Of a stretch of DNA of 64,000 nucleotides, positions 25,797 through 37,748 are shown piece after piece. Source of the DNA: Pterois miles (Eukaryota; Chordata; Actinopteri; Perciformes; Scorpaenidae); assembly GCA_947000775.1 (NCBI GenBank), contig CAMQGK010000331.1, positions 187,501 through 251,500 of the forward strand. Direction: 5' to 3'. The position numbers were made by a program, and so were the translations under genes. Numbering within the stretch: the stretch's first letter is position 1; each line of letters starts with the position of its first letter. The notes below the pieces were generated by a model. It was given only the letters and a program-made list of their open reading frames with translations, was not told where the DNA came from and did not search any database.

Positions 25797-26459
25797 GGCC
25801 TCGCTGCCTCCGGGGCCTCGCTGCCTCCGGGGCCTCGCTGCCTCGCTGCCTCGCTGCCGGGGCCTCGCTGCCTCTGGGGCCTCGCTGCCTCCGGGGCCTC
25901 GCTGCCTCGCTGCCTTGCTGCCTTGCTGCCTCGCTGCTGGGGCCTCGCTGCCTCGCTGCCTTGCTGCCTCGCTGCCGGGGCCTCGCTGCTGGGGCCTCGC
26001 TGCCTCGCTGCCTTGGGGCCTCGCTGCCTTGCTGCCTTGCTGCCTTGCTGCCTCGCTGCCTTGCTGCCTCGCTGCCTTGCTGCCTCGCTGCCGGGGCCTC
26101 GCTGCTGGGGCCTCGCTGCTGGGGCCTCGCTGCCTCGCTGCCGGGGCCTCGCTGCCTTGCTGCCTCACTGCCTTGCTGCCTCGCTGCCTTGCTGCCTCGC
26201 TGCCTCGCTGCCTCGCTGCCTCGCTGCCTTGCTGCCTCGCTGCTGGGGCCTCGCTGCCTCCGGGGCCTCGCTGCCTCCGGGGCCTCGCTGCCTCCGGGGC
26301 CTCGCTGCAGGGGCCTCGCTGCCGGGCCTCGCTGCCGGGGCCTCGCTGCCTTGCTGCCTCGCTGCCGGGGCCTCGCTGCCGGAGCCTCGCTGCCGGGGCC
26401 TCGCTGCCTTGCTGCCTCGCTGCCGGGGCCTCGCTGCTGGAGCCTCGCTGCTGGGGCCT
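25797..26459. repeat. GC-rich minisatellite, 8-bp and 14-17-bp units
   Basis: Arrays of CCTCGCTG (or CCTTGCTG) octamers interspersed with CCTCGCTGCCGGGG and CCTCGCTGCCTCCGGGG units. The array is rich in CpG and in GGGG runs on the + strand. No frame contains a stop, so frames of up to 267 codons (Ala/Leu/Pro/Cys) appear on + and Arg/Gln/Ala/Ser frames on -. These are repeat artefacts. Confidence 0.96.
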
Positions 26460-28009
26460 ACAGTTGAACTACGAAGCTGTACCACGCACTGACCCGGACA
26501 GGAACCTGGACTGCTGTAGCACTAGTCAAATTTAAGTGGAAAATTATTTCCAGATTAAAAGATTTATATACGGTAATAACAATAATAAAAAATCAGAATC
26601 CCATGTAAGCCCCTCCTATATGATATATAAACATTAGGAACATGAGCACATATCGAGCAGCCCTGAGTTCATACGTGAAATGGGGCTGCAAATGCAAATA
26701 AGAGAAACAACTTAATAAAATAAGATGACACCACGGGGGGGGTTTCCTCCTGTCTGAATGTCTGTGTACACCACTATTAAACTCGACGATGCGAATGGAT
26801 GAAACAACAGTAATGCCATTCTGTAAACCAGACAACATACCTCCACCAGCATGTCATCACCAACAGTGAAAGAAGTGCATTTAGACACACCTGGACAGGT
26901 GTATGATCACATTCTGTATGTAGGGCTCAAATAGGCATTTATGCCAAACTTGCTACAAATGCAGAAGCTGAACGAATATTCAGAGTGACTTTTAGATGTA
27001 GAAGAAGTCAGGAGATGACAAAATCATAAAACACTACTGAGCCAAAAACTGCAGTGTTTGCTGAGAAAGTTGCATGTGTGCTCATGAATGGCCTTTAAAG
27101 GACATCTTTACCTAATGTGTTGCTGGCTGTGCATATCAAATAAATAGAGCTTTCCATTAGGACTGAATAGAGGATGAAATCACCTGTAAACGTAGGTATT
27201 TTCTGCGGCACTCGGCTCAGTGCCCCAGAGGCTCAGGCTGAGGTGGGTACTGGATATTGCACTTCCATCTATCCATTAGCAAAACACCAAATGCTGAATG
27301 CATTTTAATCCCCTTTGCCTGTCCTCTGAGGACTCTCATGAGGAAGCCATATGGGAAACGCAGGGGGGTCTGCAGATGGCCTCATCGCCTCATCGCTTGG
27401 CATAGGCAGTCAGGTAGCATTCTGGCCGTGGGGCTCTCATTTCCACCCAAGGAGCATCACAGTGAAGCTCACTTTTGGAGCAGAGCCCTTGAGACAGCTG
27501 ATTGACGGGGGGGTGCAGCGTCGGCAGGAGGCTGCTTCTTCCTGCCACTTGCTGCAGATGGAAGCATGATATCCGGCAGGATCAGAGAGATGCCCAGGCC
27601 TCTGAGAGCTGAGGATTATTCAGAGGGAACGTGATTTCATGCCCCCTGTACTCAGAGGTCAGGCTGAGACACCAGACAGCTATGCATTTGTCTCAATCTC
27701 CTTTCCATGTGCATGAGGACATAAACCCACTCTGTGGCCTTAACAATACAATACTGTACCATGTCTTAGTCAGATAATCCACCATCTGCTTTGTGTGATA
27801 CCACAGAGCTGAGGACCAGGTCAGCTCTGATCCACTGGCATTAAGACAAAGACAGATGAGCATGTGAGGCCATATGACAGCAGGGAAACATTTTATGGTT
27901 TATAGTAGATTACAGAAATGTGAAATGTAGGTTTACATAAATAAATCTAACCACAAAATGCATTTATTACCACCCGATTTGACTATTATCAGGCCATTAA
28001 TTATTGTTA
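26460..28009. other. Intergenic, small hAT-like remnant
   Basis: At 26,945-26,990 the + strand reads KLATNAEAERIFRVT, matching the AERIFS-type dimerisation motif of hAT transposases, followed by stops. The rest is unique; 27,180-27,700 lacks low-complexity tracts but has no exon I can support. Confidence 0.35.
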
Positions 28010-28300
28010 TCTGTCGCTATAAGCACCACAGATGTGGGTCAGTAGGGGCCTACTGCCCTGTAAAAAAAGCAATATATTTTAATAAGCTGTAAAACTAAAT
28101 GACAATAAATAAATAAAAAATAAAAATAAAAATAAAAATAAAATAGTAGTGACCCCACAAGCAGAAAACGCTTCTATAGGTTTAGGAAAAAAAAACATTG
28201 TGTTTGGCTTAAAATGACTAGGTTTCCAAAGTGAAAGTGGAAGAACTGCACGGCGTTGGCTTCATGTGGGAGGTGAACGCCGGAGTCCTGGGTGAAAACT
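28010..28300 (-). repeat. Dispersed repeat family (CCTAAACCTAAAGAAG type), copy 3
   Basis: On the - strand it reads CCTAAACCTATAGAAGCG (28,163-28,180) and, downstream, AGGCCCCTACTGACCCACAT (28,033-28,052). This is the same order as in the copies at 3,790 and 10,424. An AAATA microsatellite at 28,105-28,143 sits inside. Confidence 0.5.
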
Positions 28301-28586
28301 TCATCTGCTCCTGTTTTATTTTATTCTTTCTTTTGGTGATCTTCCAGGTAAATAGACAGTAACAGGCCCCTTTAGCAACCCTATAGCAACGGATAAGACC
28401 TATTCAGTAGCCTGACTGGCTGTTAGGATGGTTGTTTAGGCAACTTTTATTTGCTTCAATCACTTAAAGAAGTAAAATTAATATTTGGAACAGGCATCTC
28501 TACAGGATGGGCACATAAAACTTGTGTTCCACAATGACGGTAAATTCTATGAAATTGATTATTTGAACCAGTGTGTACCGTATATT

Positions 28587-28800
28587 CACTCACTGGCCAA
28601 ATAATTAGAAACACCTTGCTAGTAAAAGGTTGGACCTCCTTTGGAGGTTTTGGTCCATATTGACATGACAGCTTCACACAGTTGCTGCAGATTAGTCGGC
28701 TGCACATCCATTTTCTCCAGTGCGTCCGTGTAGCCGTGTGACTGCTGGACATCTGCCTGTTGACTCCGGGGGTCCCCCCTCCCCCTCCATTCAACACCAT
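28587..28800. mobile_element. DNA-transposon fragment
   Basis: CACTCACTGGCCAAATAATT AGAAACACCTTGCTAGTA, then TTTTGGTCCATATTGACATG and CAGTTGCTGCAGATTAGTCG. I recognise this as the end and sub-terminal part of a very common fish DNA transposon (Kolobok-like by recollection). It is truncated. Confidence 0.5.
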
Positions 28801-29084
28801 CTTCTTGTTTGGTTGGCTGCAACCGTATTACTAGTTTAGGTTTTTTCCTTTCACTCACCACATAACTACTCATCTATCTGCTGACACACTGACCCCGCTG
28901 ATTAACACATCCCATATCTTCAGTATGTAGCCCATTTTGGTTATTATTTTAAATGATAAATGTGCACAGTTTTCCATTTAAATTCATTTTTTCATTCATT
29001 TTTTGTCATGGAGATGGAGATGAGCCGGCTCATCCCAACGCAAGAAAAAAAACTTTACTTTGGATATCTGGAATATCCACATAG

Positions 29085-29440
29085 TTATCATTCATTCATT
29101 CATTCATTCATTTATTCATTCATTCATCGTCAACCGCTTATCCCGTTAGGGGTCACGGGGGGGCTGGAGCCGATCCCAGCTGGTATTGGGTGAAGGCAGG
29201 GTTCACCTGGACAGGTCTCCAGTCCATCACAGGGCACATAGAGACAGACAGCATAGAGACAGACAACCATTCACGCTCACATCCACACCTACGGGACATT
29301 TAGAGTCATCAGTTAACCTAAACTGCATGTCTTTGTACTGTGGGAGGAAGCCGGAGTACCCGGAGAAAACCCACGCTGACACGGGGAGAACATGCAAACT
29401 CCACACAGAAGAGCCGGAATCGAACCACATATCTATCATT
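29085..29440 (-). mobile_element. LINE 3' end with (ATTC)n tail
   Basis: A CATT microsatellite, then CGTCAACCGCTTATCCCGTT and GGCTGGAGCCGATCCCAGCT, the reverse complement of the terminus at 5,750-5,868. The 3' UTR continues with CACCTGGACAGGTCTCCAGT, TACGGGACATTTAGAGTCAT and CACGGGGAGAACATGCAAAC, all common in fish retroposons. No coding part is left. Confidence 0.75.
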
Positions 29441-29519
29441 TAAAAGGTAAAAATTACAAACGAATGAATGAAGGAATGAAATGAATGAAACCCATTCCTT
29501 GAGCAGTGTATAGTTTGCA

Positions 29520-30262
29520 GACTACAGTTACTGACTTTTTTTTTGTATCATGGGAAGAAGTTTTTGTTGAATTTTATTTTCTTCCAAGCCAGCGACCTGT
29601 ATTGTTGGCCAGAGTGGATGACTGGGATGGAGTGCTGTGGAGTGAGCTCACAGTGGCTGAGCTGTGGAGGTCTGGGGTCGGGGGTGGGGAGCCCGATGAT
29701 CTTGGCAGCTTTGTGTGTGATTTGAGTTGGTTTGTTTCTGTTGGGTGCTGGCAGCATGTTGAAGAAACAGGGGAACAGTAGAGGAGTATGGGTTGAATGA
29801 TGGGGGGGCAACTGGTGAAGTGGTCCAAGTTCACCCTCAGGTCTCAGTCAGGGCTATGATGCAGGCTTCCCTGGAGGATCTCTCCGCCAGGCATTTTGGA
29901 GCATGTCAGTTTTGTTCCAGAGACCGAACATTCGCCATGATGATGGAGGGTAGTGGTGGTTTGCAGGGCCGTCTTCTCAGCCTGGTACCAACTCCTCCAC
30001 GCTTCCCTCTCTTCCTCGGTCGGATTCCTGCTGGCAGCACCACGGATGGCTTGATACTGCGTGGCACAGAGGATCGGAGGAGGAGCAGAGCTTCCCGGGT
30101 CTAGGCGAGTCCACTGTTTCGGGGCTCTGGTAGTAGCGCCCGGCTGTTGCCAACCGTGAGTGTGATTAAAATGATCCAGATTGCTTTGTGCAGTGGGATC
30201 CACACTTATTACTTGATCTGATGAGGACTGACAGTATGAAAAAAGCAATACGAGTTTAGACA
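29520..30262. repeat. Probable dispersed repeat, unassigned
   Basis: Contains TCCAGAGACCGAACATTCGC CATGATGATGGAGGG, CAGCCTGGTACCAACTCCTC and GGCGAGTCCACTGTTTCGGG. From recollection this is a repeated sequence in fish genomes, possibly LINE-derived. I cannot prove copy number from this window, where it occurs once. Overlapping 85-139-codon frames show no domain. Confidence 0.3.
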
Positions 30263-30884
30263 ATCGCCAGCTTTAATGAACTGAACTTGTGGCAAAACAA
30301 GCGTACGGGAAGTGTTGTCACAGCAGGACATGCGCCGTAGCCTAACTCTAACCCTGATTTTAAAAAGAACTAAAAGATAAATAAAAATAAGATTGTTCCC
30401 ACACAGAATTCAGTTAGTGGCTTTGCAGTGAAAGAGCTCTCTGGCTTTCTGGCGCTCAGGCACTCCTCTGTGTCTACACTGCTACATGAACTGAGTAAAA
30501 GATGAAGCACTGGAGGGGACATGAGGCTTTAAGAGCTGGTCTTAATAGCAAAGCAGTAAAAGATCTCTTATCTGGACCACCAAACTAAATACTAAATAAT
30601 CAGCTGCTGAGGTGAATCCATGCAGCTGTCTGAATGATGGGTTGTATAGCATGAAGTCCCTCTGGGAAACAGAAGCAGCAGCGTTGCAGTGAATACCCAA
30701 ACGGGTTGAGGCCAAGCCGGTATGGTGAGAGTGTCAAATAAAGCATCTGGGGACTTTAGAAAGGGGCAGCACAAAGATAAAGCTCTTGTTTTTCTTCATT
30801 ACCCAATTTCCAAGGCTCAGAGAGGCATGGTAAAAACAGCACAGTGCTGGGCAGCACAGTGGGTGTGCTGGGTTCTGTGAGGAA

Positions 30885-31314
30885 TGTCAGGTCTTAGGTT
30901 TTGGTCTTGTGTTATTTGTGTGCACTTCATGCCAGTGTTTTCCCACTTCACTATAATTGACACTTCCTGACCTACTTTCATACACCATTCACCTGAGTCC
31001 GATTGTCTTCCCGCCCTGATTGTGTCCACCTGTCACTTGTCAGTCCCTCCCCTCACTAGTATTTAATGAGCGTCTTCCCTCCTTCTGTGCCAGTTCGTCT
31101 TGGTTAGTTTGTGTACAAGCGATCCAGCGTTCCCTCTCGTGTTTTGACTTCTAGTGCCCTGACTACTGCCTGAATTTTTGACTCTGTTTCTTTCCTGCCA
31201 CCTTTTGGATTTGTTTGCCTGCTTTTTTGGCTCTCTGTGTACCGAAGAATTTGCTATTGATTAAAGATGCTGTTTTTCCTTACACCTGCCTTCAGAGTTT
31301 TGCTGCCTGTTACA
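30885..31314 (+). mobile_element. Possible solo LTR (Ty3/gypsy-like)
   Basis: Starts TGTCAGGTCTTAGGTTTTGG and ends GCCTGTTACA. It has an AGTATTTAATGAGCG TATA-like box at about 31,058, pyrimidine-rich sequence, and ATTAAA about 50 bp before the end. The composition is typical of fish gypsy LTRs. The 5-bp flanks do not match (AGGAA/CCAGC), so the ends or the class may be wrong. No internal coding part is present. Confidence 0.4.
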
Positions 31315-33173
31315 CCAGCTGTCATAATTTGATCAGGACACTAATATAGGTACTGTTACGAGCTCACTAGTCACAGTTCACTGTAAGAGTCTACAGCTTC
31401 TACGCATGTCCATCTAACATTTTATTTAAAATATATCCATTTCCCAAAAGCTCTGGTTTTATTGAATCAGTTGTGTTACCAGTTATTGCATGCATTTGAT
31501 GCAAAATTACATTCAAACTTGGAACATTCATGTTTTGGTTCTTGTAGTGCCCAAACATATTTAGAGAAACCACCTTGCATAAAATCTGTTAAAAGTTGTT
31601 AAAACCACAGATATGATAAATGACATAATGAAATTGATTTTCAGAGTTTATACCGAGCTATCTAACTAGCTAGCCCCATTGCATTGCATGTACAATATGA
31701 TTAATTAAGAAACTAAATACAACCTCTTTGCCTCTTGCACCTTACTTTGCACCACTAACTAGCAAAATTAGAGTTGGATGCGTCATAAATACACTCGCAT
31801 AATGCATTTTAGACCATGTACTATTCAAGGGATAATGCACTGCTAGCTGGTCACTGAATCTCTGACAGAGTGTGAGACGGAGGGGTCTCTGATCACCCTG
31901 AAGGGGATTCTTTCACAACACCACCCGCTAGCTGTACATTATCCTGCTTATTACACAGCTACCTACTCAAGAAATAGATAATTGGTCCACAAAATGGTCC
32001 ACCAGAGAACTACACCCATACCAACAGTCTGTTATATAGAGCAACAGTCTGCAATAAAGAAACGACAGACAGCAGAATGACGTAATTAACCAATCAGAAT
32101 CAAGTATTCAACACAGCTGTGTTGTAAAGATCATTTAAATATAGCCCTACATGTTCTGGTACACCACACAGCAGCAGTGAATTTAAGTCAGCTCACACAT
32201 TTTTGTCGTATTTTGGGGTACTCAAAACATTTGAGACAATACTGCAGATTTGACTTTTGAAATCGTGATTGCATTCATTAACTTACAGTATATGAATTCA
32301 TATCTGACAAGCCCTGGTAAAACCTTTTCTCCTTTCACTGAGGACAGTAAACTGAGTTACCAACCAGTCTGACCGCTGCTGTTATGTTTTAATGTGGGCT
32401 CCCAGGTTCCCTCCTCTCTTAGCCTAATGCATTATGGCTCTGAGGAAACAGTTTACCAACTTCAGTTCTTCCTTCACTTGTTCAACACACCATGAGTGTA
32501 CAGAAGCAATTAGCTCTCTGATTAAAAGTCCATCGGCTTTAATGAGCAGGCAGGTACATCCAAGTCAGAGCAAAGCCGCCAACATTCAGTCCAAGGACGT
32601 TAGTGGCAGTGTGCTTTAATAACCAGATTCAGAGCAGGAAGGTCAGCAGAGAACGACAGGATATAAAGTTGTGGAAGTTGAAGTGGGTCATTATCCAAGC
32701 TCTATGGCTGTGCTGAATGTGTCCGCCGTAGGACGGACAACCACGAGAGCTTTCAGCTGATGCATGTGGAGAAGGCTTCAGGTGCAGGTGAGTAATTATT
32801 GCGAGGTGGTGGTGAATCTCTGTGGGAGCACAGGATCGGAGACCACGGAGCTGAAAAGTGACTGGCCCGGATTCCAGAAGTGAATGTCGCATTTCTTTCT
32901 CTGTGCACATTTCAGAAAATCTCTTTGCAAACACTTTTTGGACTGAAGCAGCAGGCTTCAAGATAAATTATGACCTTCCAACAACAGGCTCCAAGGGGGA
33001 AAATGTAACACGCAAAACTGTGTATGTAATATATTTTGAGGAATGAAAAACAAATCCCATGAAACACTGGGAAATTCTTTAACTCTGCAGTGCAACAAAG
33101 CTACCAGGAGAGTCAGGTACACGGTCCTGATCCTGATCTAGGAAGAGCTTTACTCAGCCTAAACAGTTTAAAT
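31315..33173. other. Intergenic, no gene seen
   Basis: AT-rich unique sequence. A 110-codon minus frame at 32,629-32,961 has no recognisable domain. Confidence 0.5.
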
Positions 33174-34191
33174 TAGTGCTGTCAGGCGATTAAAAAAAAT
33201 TAATCTAATTAATTACAGGATTTGTAATTAATTAATCTAATTAATCGCATTTTAATCTCATACCTGCTAAAGGCCCCCAAATAAAGAATTTGAATTCTAG
33301 GACATTACAAAACTGTAGTGCATGACTAATCAATAGAATACACCAAGAAGAGAAGATTTGAAATCCACATTTTTATTGGTTAAGTGTGCTTTATAAAGGA
33401 AATTCAAGAGAAATGCATTTCTCAAAAATGCAATACAAATACAGTTAAATAAAATAAATAAAATTCAGAAATAAAATAAGGCTGAGTCTCAAATAGGCAC
33501 ATAAGCAGACTCTCAATCAAAATGAATACTAAAGCTGACTCAATACAGCAATTCAAAATGAATAGTTTAACATGCCTCTAAATAAGGCAACATCAATAGC
33601 AAGATGCCAGCAGGCATTTCCTTTAAAAGGGTCAGCTAACGTTACAGGAACTGACAACAGACAACTCTATGTGTCCTTGAGCCAGTTGCTCAGACAAACA
33701 AGCTTGTTTACATTGTGTGAGTGTGAGGCTGCTCTCTTCTTTTCAATGATGTTACCTGCAGTGAAAAGAGTCTCTCACCTGGCCCAGACGTGGCAGCGGT
33801 AGCCAGGTAGGAGGAGAGGACAGCTGTTCATCAGCTCCTGGTGAGCTGCCACCACTCCAGTGGACACTCATGCATTCAATGCACGGCTCAGCTTTGTAGC
33901 GGGCTAGAGGCCCCTGCTCCTCCCAGTCCGAGTCAGAGTCCGAGTGACAGGTCCGAGTGGGCTCGCCTCGCTCTCCTGTGTCGCGTCCATCTCTGTTGTC
34001 AGTCACCCTGCTTTTGACTAGTGGCGCAGGTACGAAGTGACGCCACTGCAGCCTACGGGTCACTCAATGGGCCAAATTTAAAATGCTTGCGCAATGACTT
34101 GCCACTCATGATTAATTGCGTTAATTTTTATAGCATGTTAATTTGCAGTGTAATTAATTAATATAATTAACGCGTTAAACTGACAGCCCTA
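33174..34191 (-). mobile_element. hAT-type non-autonomous DNA transposon with perfect 8-bp target duplication
   Basis: Flanked by GTTTAAAT at 33,166-33,173 and 34,192-34,199. The ends are TAGTGCTGTCAGGCGATTAA and ACTGACAGCCCTA. It is 1,018 bp, in the opposite orientation to the copy at 2,439-3,490 and very similar throughout. It includes the short ATG-led frame (reverse of about 33,989) and the GGGCCAG/GTGAGAG donor-like site. No transposase is encoded; mobilisation would need a transposase from elsewhere. Confidence 0.93.
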
Positions 34192-34741
34192 GTTTAAATC
34201 ACATGTGTTATTTACATTAAGTGTACGGGGCCTTTGCAGGTATTTACTCAGCATTTATCCACCATATGACCCCATGATCACCCCATGATTTCAATCTAAT
34301 TTATTTGTATAGCCCAAAATCCCAGTTTTGCCTCAGGGGGCTTCCTCTGTACAGGATCCGACACCCTCTGTCCTTTACAGAAAGGACCCTCACATCGGAT
34401 AAGGAAAACTCCCCAACCAAAAAAAACTTTTAATAGGGAAAAATAGAAAAAATGTTAAAAACGTCAGGAAGAGCAACAGAGGAGGGATCCCTCTTCAGGA
34501 TGGACAGGCGAGCAATAGATGTTATGTGTACAGAGTAACAACATATTAATCATTTTCATCATTATAGTTATTACAGAGATTTTTACAGATAGTGTGCAGA
34601 GAAATCAAAAGAGCAAGTGAGTCCAGGCTGATGTCACCAGAGAGATAGAACCAGCAATGGACTCTCCTCTGCAGGGAAGCATAGTGCCCTTTCACGCCAA
34701 ACAGATAGAGCCAACACATCCACCTCTCCACGGCGACAGAG

Positions 34742-35097
34742 AACCAATCCAGCACGTTCTCCGGTCCACGCCAAGCAACAGAACCCATCCAGCATGTCCT
34801 CCGGTCCACGCCAAGCAACAGAACCCATCCAGCACGTCCTCCGGTCTACGCCAAGCAACAGAACCCATCCAGCACGTCCTCCGGTCCACGCCGAGCAACA
34901 GAACCCATCCAGCACGTCCTCCGGTCCACGCCGAGCAACAGAACCCATCCAACACGTCCTCCGGTCCACGCCGACAGACAGAACCAATCCAGCATGTCCT
35001 CCGGTCCACGCCAAGCAACAGAACCCATCCAGCACGTCCTCCGGTCCACGCCAAGCAACAGAACCCATCCAGCACATCCTCCGATCCACGCCAAACA
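34742..35097. repeat. 40-bp minisatellite in the outer LINE's 3' UTR
   Basis: Nearly nine units of CAGCACGTCCTCCGGTCCAC GCCAAGCAACAGAACCCATC, with AAGCAA/GAGCAA/GACAGA variants. As 40 is not a multiple of three, every frame runs through all phases. It is stop-free on both strands, producing five overlapping spurious frames of 123-197 codons. Confidence 0.95.
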
Positions 35098-36422
35098 GGT
35101 ACCAATTGGAGCAGCATGACCTCCTCTCCACCATGGCATCAGGTCTGTCATGTGGATCGAGGCACCACGAGCTGGATAAGCTGGGAGGGTCACCGAGCTG
35201 CTGATGGTCCTGCACACAGTTACCTGATCAAAGGGAGAGAGAGGCCCTAGCCTAAACTTAATAGTAATCTCGTCGGCAGGATTACAAGGCAGGAGTATTC
35301 TGGGAGCGGACAGTACTGATTGGAGTATAAGGTTTAATTAGATCAGACAAAAAGGAAGGAGGGAGGCCATTTACAATTTTATAGGTCATCAGAAGCCCTT
35401 TAAAGTCTGATCTGACGTTGATCGGGAGCCAGCGTAATGGAGCTAAAACTGGTGTGATGTGGTCAAGTTTTCTAGTTTTAGTTCAGATTCGTGCAGCAGT
35501 GTTCTGAACCATTTGAAGGCTTCTGGTACTAGAACAAGGCAGACCAGGTTGTAAAACGTTGCAATAATCCAATCTGGATGATACAAAGGCCTGGATTAGG
35601 CTCTCCGCATCAGCCCTGGATAGAGCAGACCTGATTTTAGCGATATTGCGCAAGTGAAAGAAAGCGATGTCTTTAATTTGCTGATGAAAACAAAGAGTTG
35701 AGTCAGTTGTGACACCAAGATTCCTCACTGTTGAACTCTGGGATACCACACAGTTATCTAAAGATATAGTTATGGGCTCATACTGATGTCTCTGTCGACC
35801 AGGGCCAATGACCAGCATCTCAGTTTTATCTGAGTTTAGGAGCAAGAAGTCACTTGACATCCAGTCTATTATAGGGCTTTCATGGCCAGGGACAGAGAGG
35901 GGACCAAGGCTGTCCAGAAGGAGCTGAAGAAGGAGCTTCAGCTGGCTAAGGACGCCTACAAAGACAAGCTGGAGGGGACATTACAAGCCAGCAGCCCCAG
36001 GGAGGTGTGGGGAGGCTTCAGGAGGATAACGGGCTACAAACAGCCAGGCCCTGCAGTGGAGGGGACGCTGGAACAGGCAAACCAGCTAAACCTGTTCTTC
36101 AACAGGTTTGACCATCCAGCCCCCAACAGCCCAGCAGGACATCCTGAGCCTCCACCCACCAACTCTGGAGCCCCCCTCCCCCCTCCCCCCTCTCCCCCTC
36201 TTCTTCCTCTCTCTCCTATCCTAACCTTTCCATCCCCTCCCCCCACAACACCCCCCCTGCCCCCTCCCCTCCATTCAACCCCAGCACCCCCTCCCCCCTC
36301 CCACCCTCATCTCCCCACTTTCCCCACCCTCCTACCCTCACCTCTCCCACCCCTCATCTCCCTCCCCCTTCACTCTCAACACAACAACACCAGCACCATC
36401 CCTGGTCATCACTTCTAGCCAA

Positions 36423-37748
36423 GTGATGAAGCAGCTCTCCAGGGTGAACACTAACAAGGCCAGGGGGCCTGACAATATCAACCCCAGGGTGCTTAAGGCG
36501 TGTTCAGGGCAGCTGGCAGGAGCGTTCCAGCACCTCTTCAACCTCTCTCTCAGGCTGAAGAAGGTACCACAGCTCTGGAAGACCTCCTGCATCGTCCCAG
36601 TGCCCAAGAAAGGACTCCCTAGCACCCTCAAGGACTACAGGCCAGTCGCTCTGACGTCACACGTCATGAAGATCCTGGAGCGACTGGTCCTGCAGCACCT
36701 CAGGCCCCTGGTGAGTGACTCCCTGGACCCCCTTCAGTTTGCATACCAGGCAAACATTGGCGTGGACGACGCCATCATCTACATGCTCCACAGAGCCTAC
36801 ACGCACTTGGAGAAGCCGCAGAGCACAGTGAGAATCATGTTCTTCGACTTCTCCAGTGCATTCAATACAGTCCAACCACACCGGCTAGCTGAGAAGCTCT
36901 CAGCTATGCAGGTGGACCACGACCTGGTGGACTGGATTACGGACTACCTCACCAGCAGACCACAGTATGTCAGACTGCAGGGCAGCCTGTCTGACGTGCT
37001 GGTGAGCAACACTGGTGCTCCCCAGGGAACTGTGCTGTCACCGTTCCTGTTCACCATCTACACCTCCGACTTCTGCTTCAACTCCGGAACATGCCACCTG
37101 CAGAAGTTCTCCGATGACTCCTCCATCGTCGGCTGCATCACAGATGACAACGAGGAGGAGTACAGGACCCTGGTGGAGAACTTCGTGAGGTGGTGCGACA
37201 TCAACCACCTACAGCTCAATATTGGTAAGACCAAAGAGCTGGTGGTGGATTTCCGGAGGAGGAGGAAGAGCTCTCCTACTCCCATCACCATCCGTGGGGA
37301 GGAGGTGGAGGTAGTGGACAACTACAAGTTCCTGGGAGTTCACTTAAACAATAAACTGGACTGGTCCAACAACTCCGAGGCCCTCTACAGGAAGGGACAG
37401 AGCAAACTATTCTTCCTGAGAAGGCTGAGGACCTTCAATGTGTGCAACAGGCTACTTCAGATGTTTTACCAGTCTGTAGTAGCCAGCTTTCTGTTCTTTG
37501 CCGTGGTATGTTGGGGGGGTGGCATCAGCACCAGAGATGCCACCAAACTGAACAAACTGGTGAGGAGGGCTGGGTCTGTGGTTGGATGTGAGCTGGACAG
37601 TCTGGAGGTGGTGGCAGAGGGGAGGACCAGGAGGAAGCTGGAGTCTATTCTGAAGAACCCCTCCCACCCCCTCTATGACCAACTGGTCCAGATGAGAAAA
37701 AAGAAAGAAAGAAAGATAGAAAGATATAGAAAGATATTCCTTTATTAG
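36423..37748 (+). pseudogene. Reverse transcriptase open frame of the middle LINE, interrupted by SINE
   Basis: 441 codons are open, but only up to about 37,696 is LINE-derived (ending LVQMR). The remaining codons come from the inserted SINE's poly-purine tail. Reverse transcriptase fingers, palm and thumb are all present, including both catalytic Asp motifs. It is one of the least decayed elements in the window, so it inserted fairly recently. It should not be annotated as a host gene. Confidence 0.9.

Noticed and set aside
25732..26535. Open frames of 267, 250 and 168 codons (+) and 153/106 codons (-)
   Set aside because: They fall entirely in the CCTCGCTG minisatellite. All frames are open because the unit lacks stop codons on either strand.
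34634..35250. Five overlapping frames of 123-197 codons on both strands
   Set aside because: Tandem 40-bp unit of a LINE 3' UTR. The amino acid pattern repeats with the unit in every frame.
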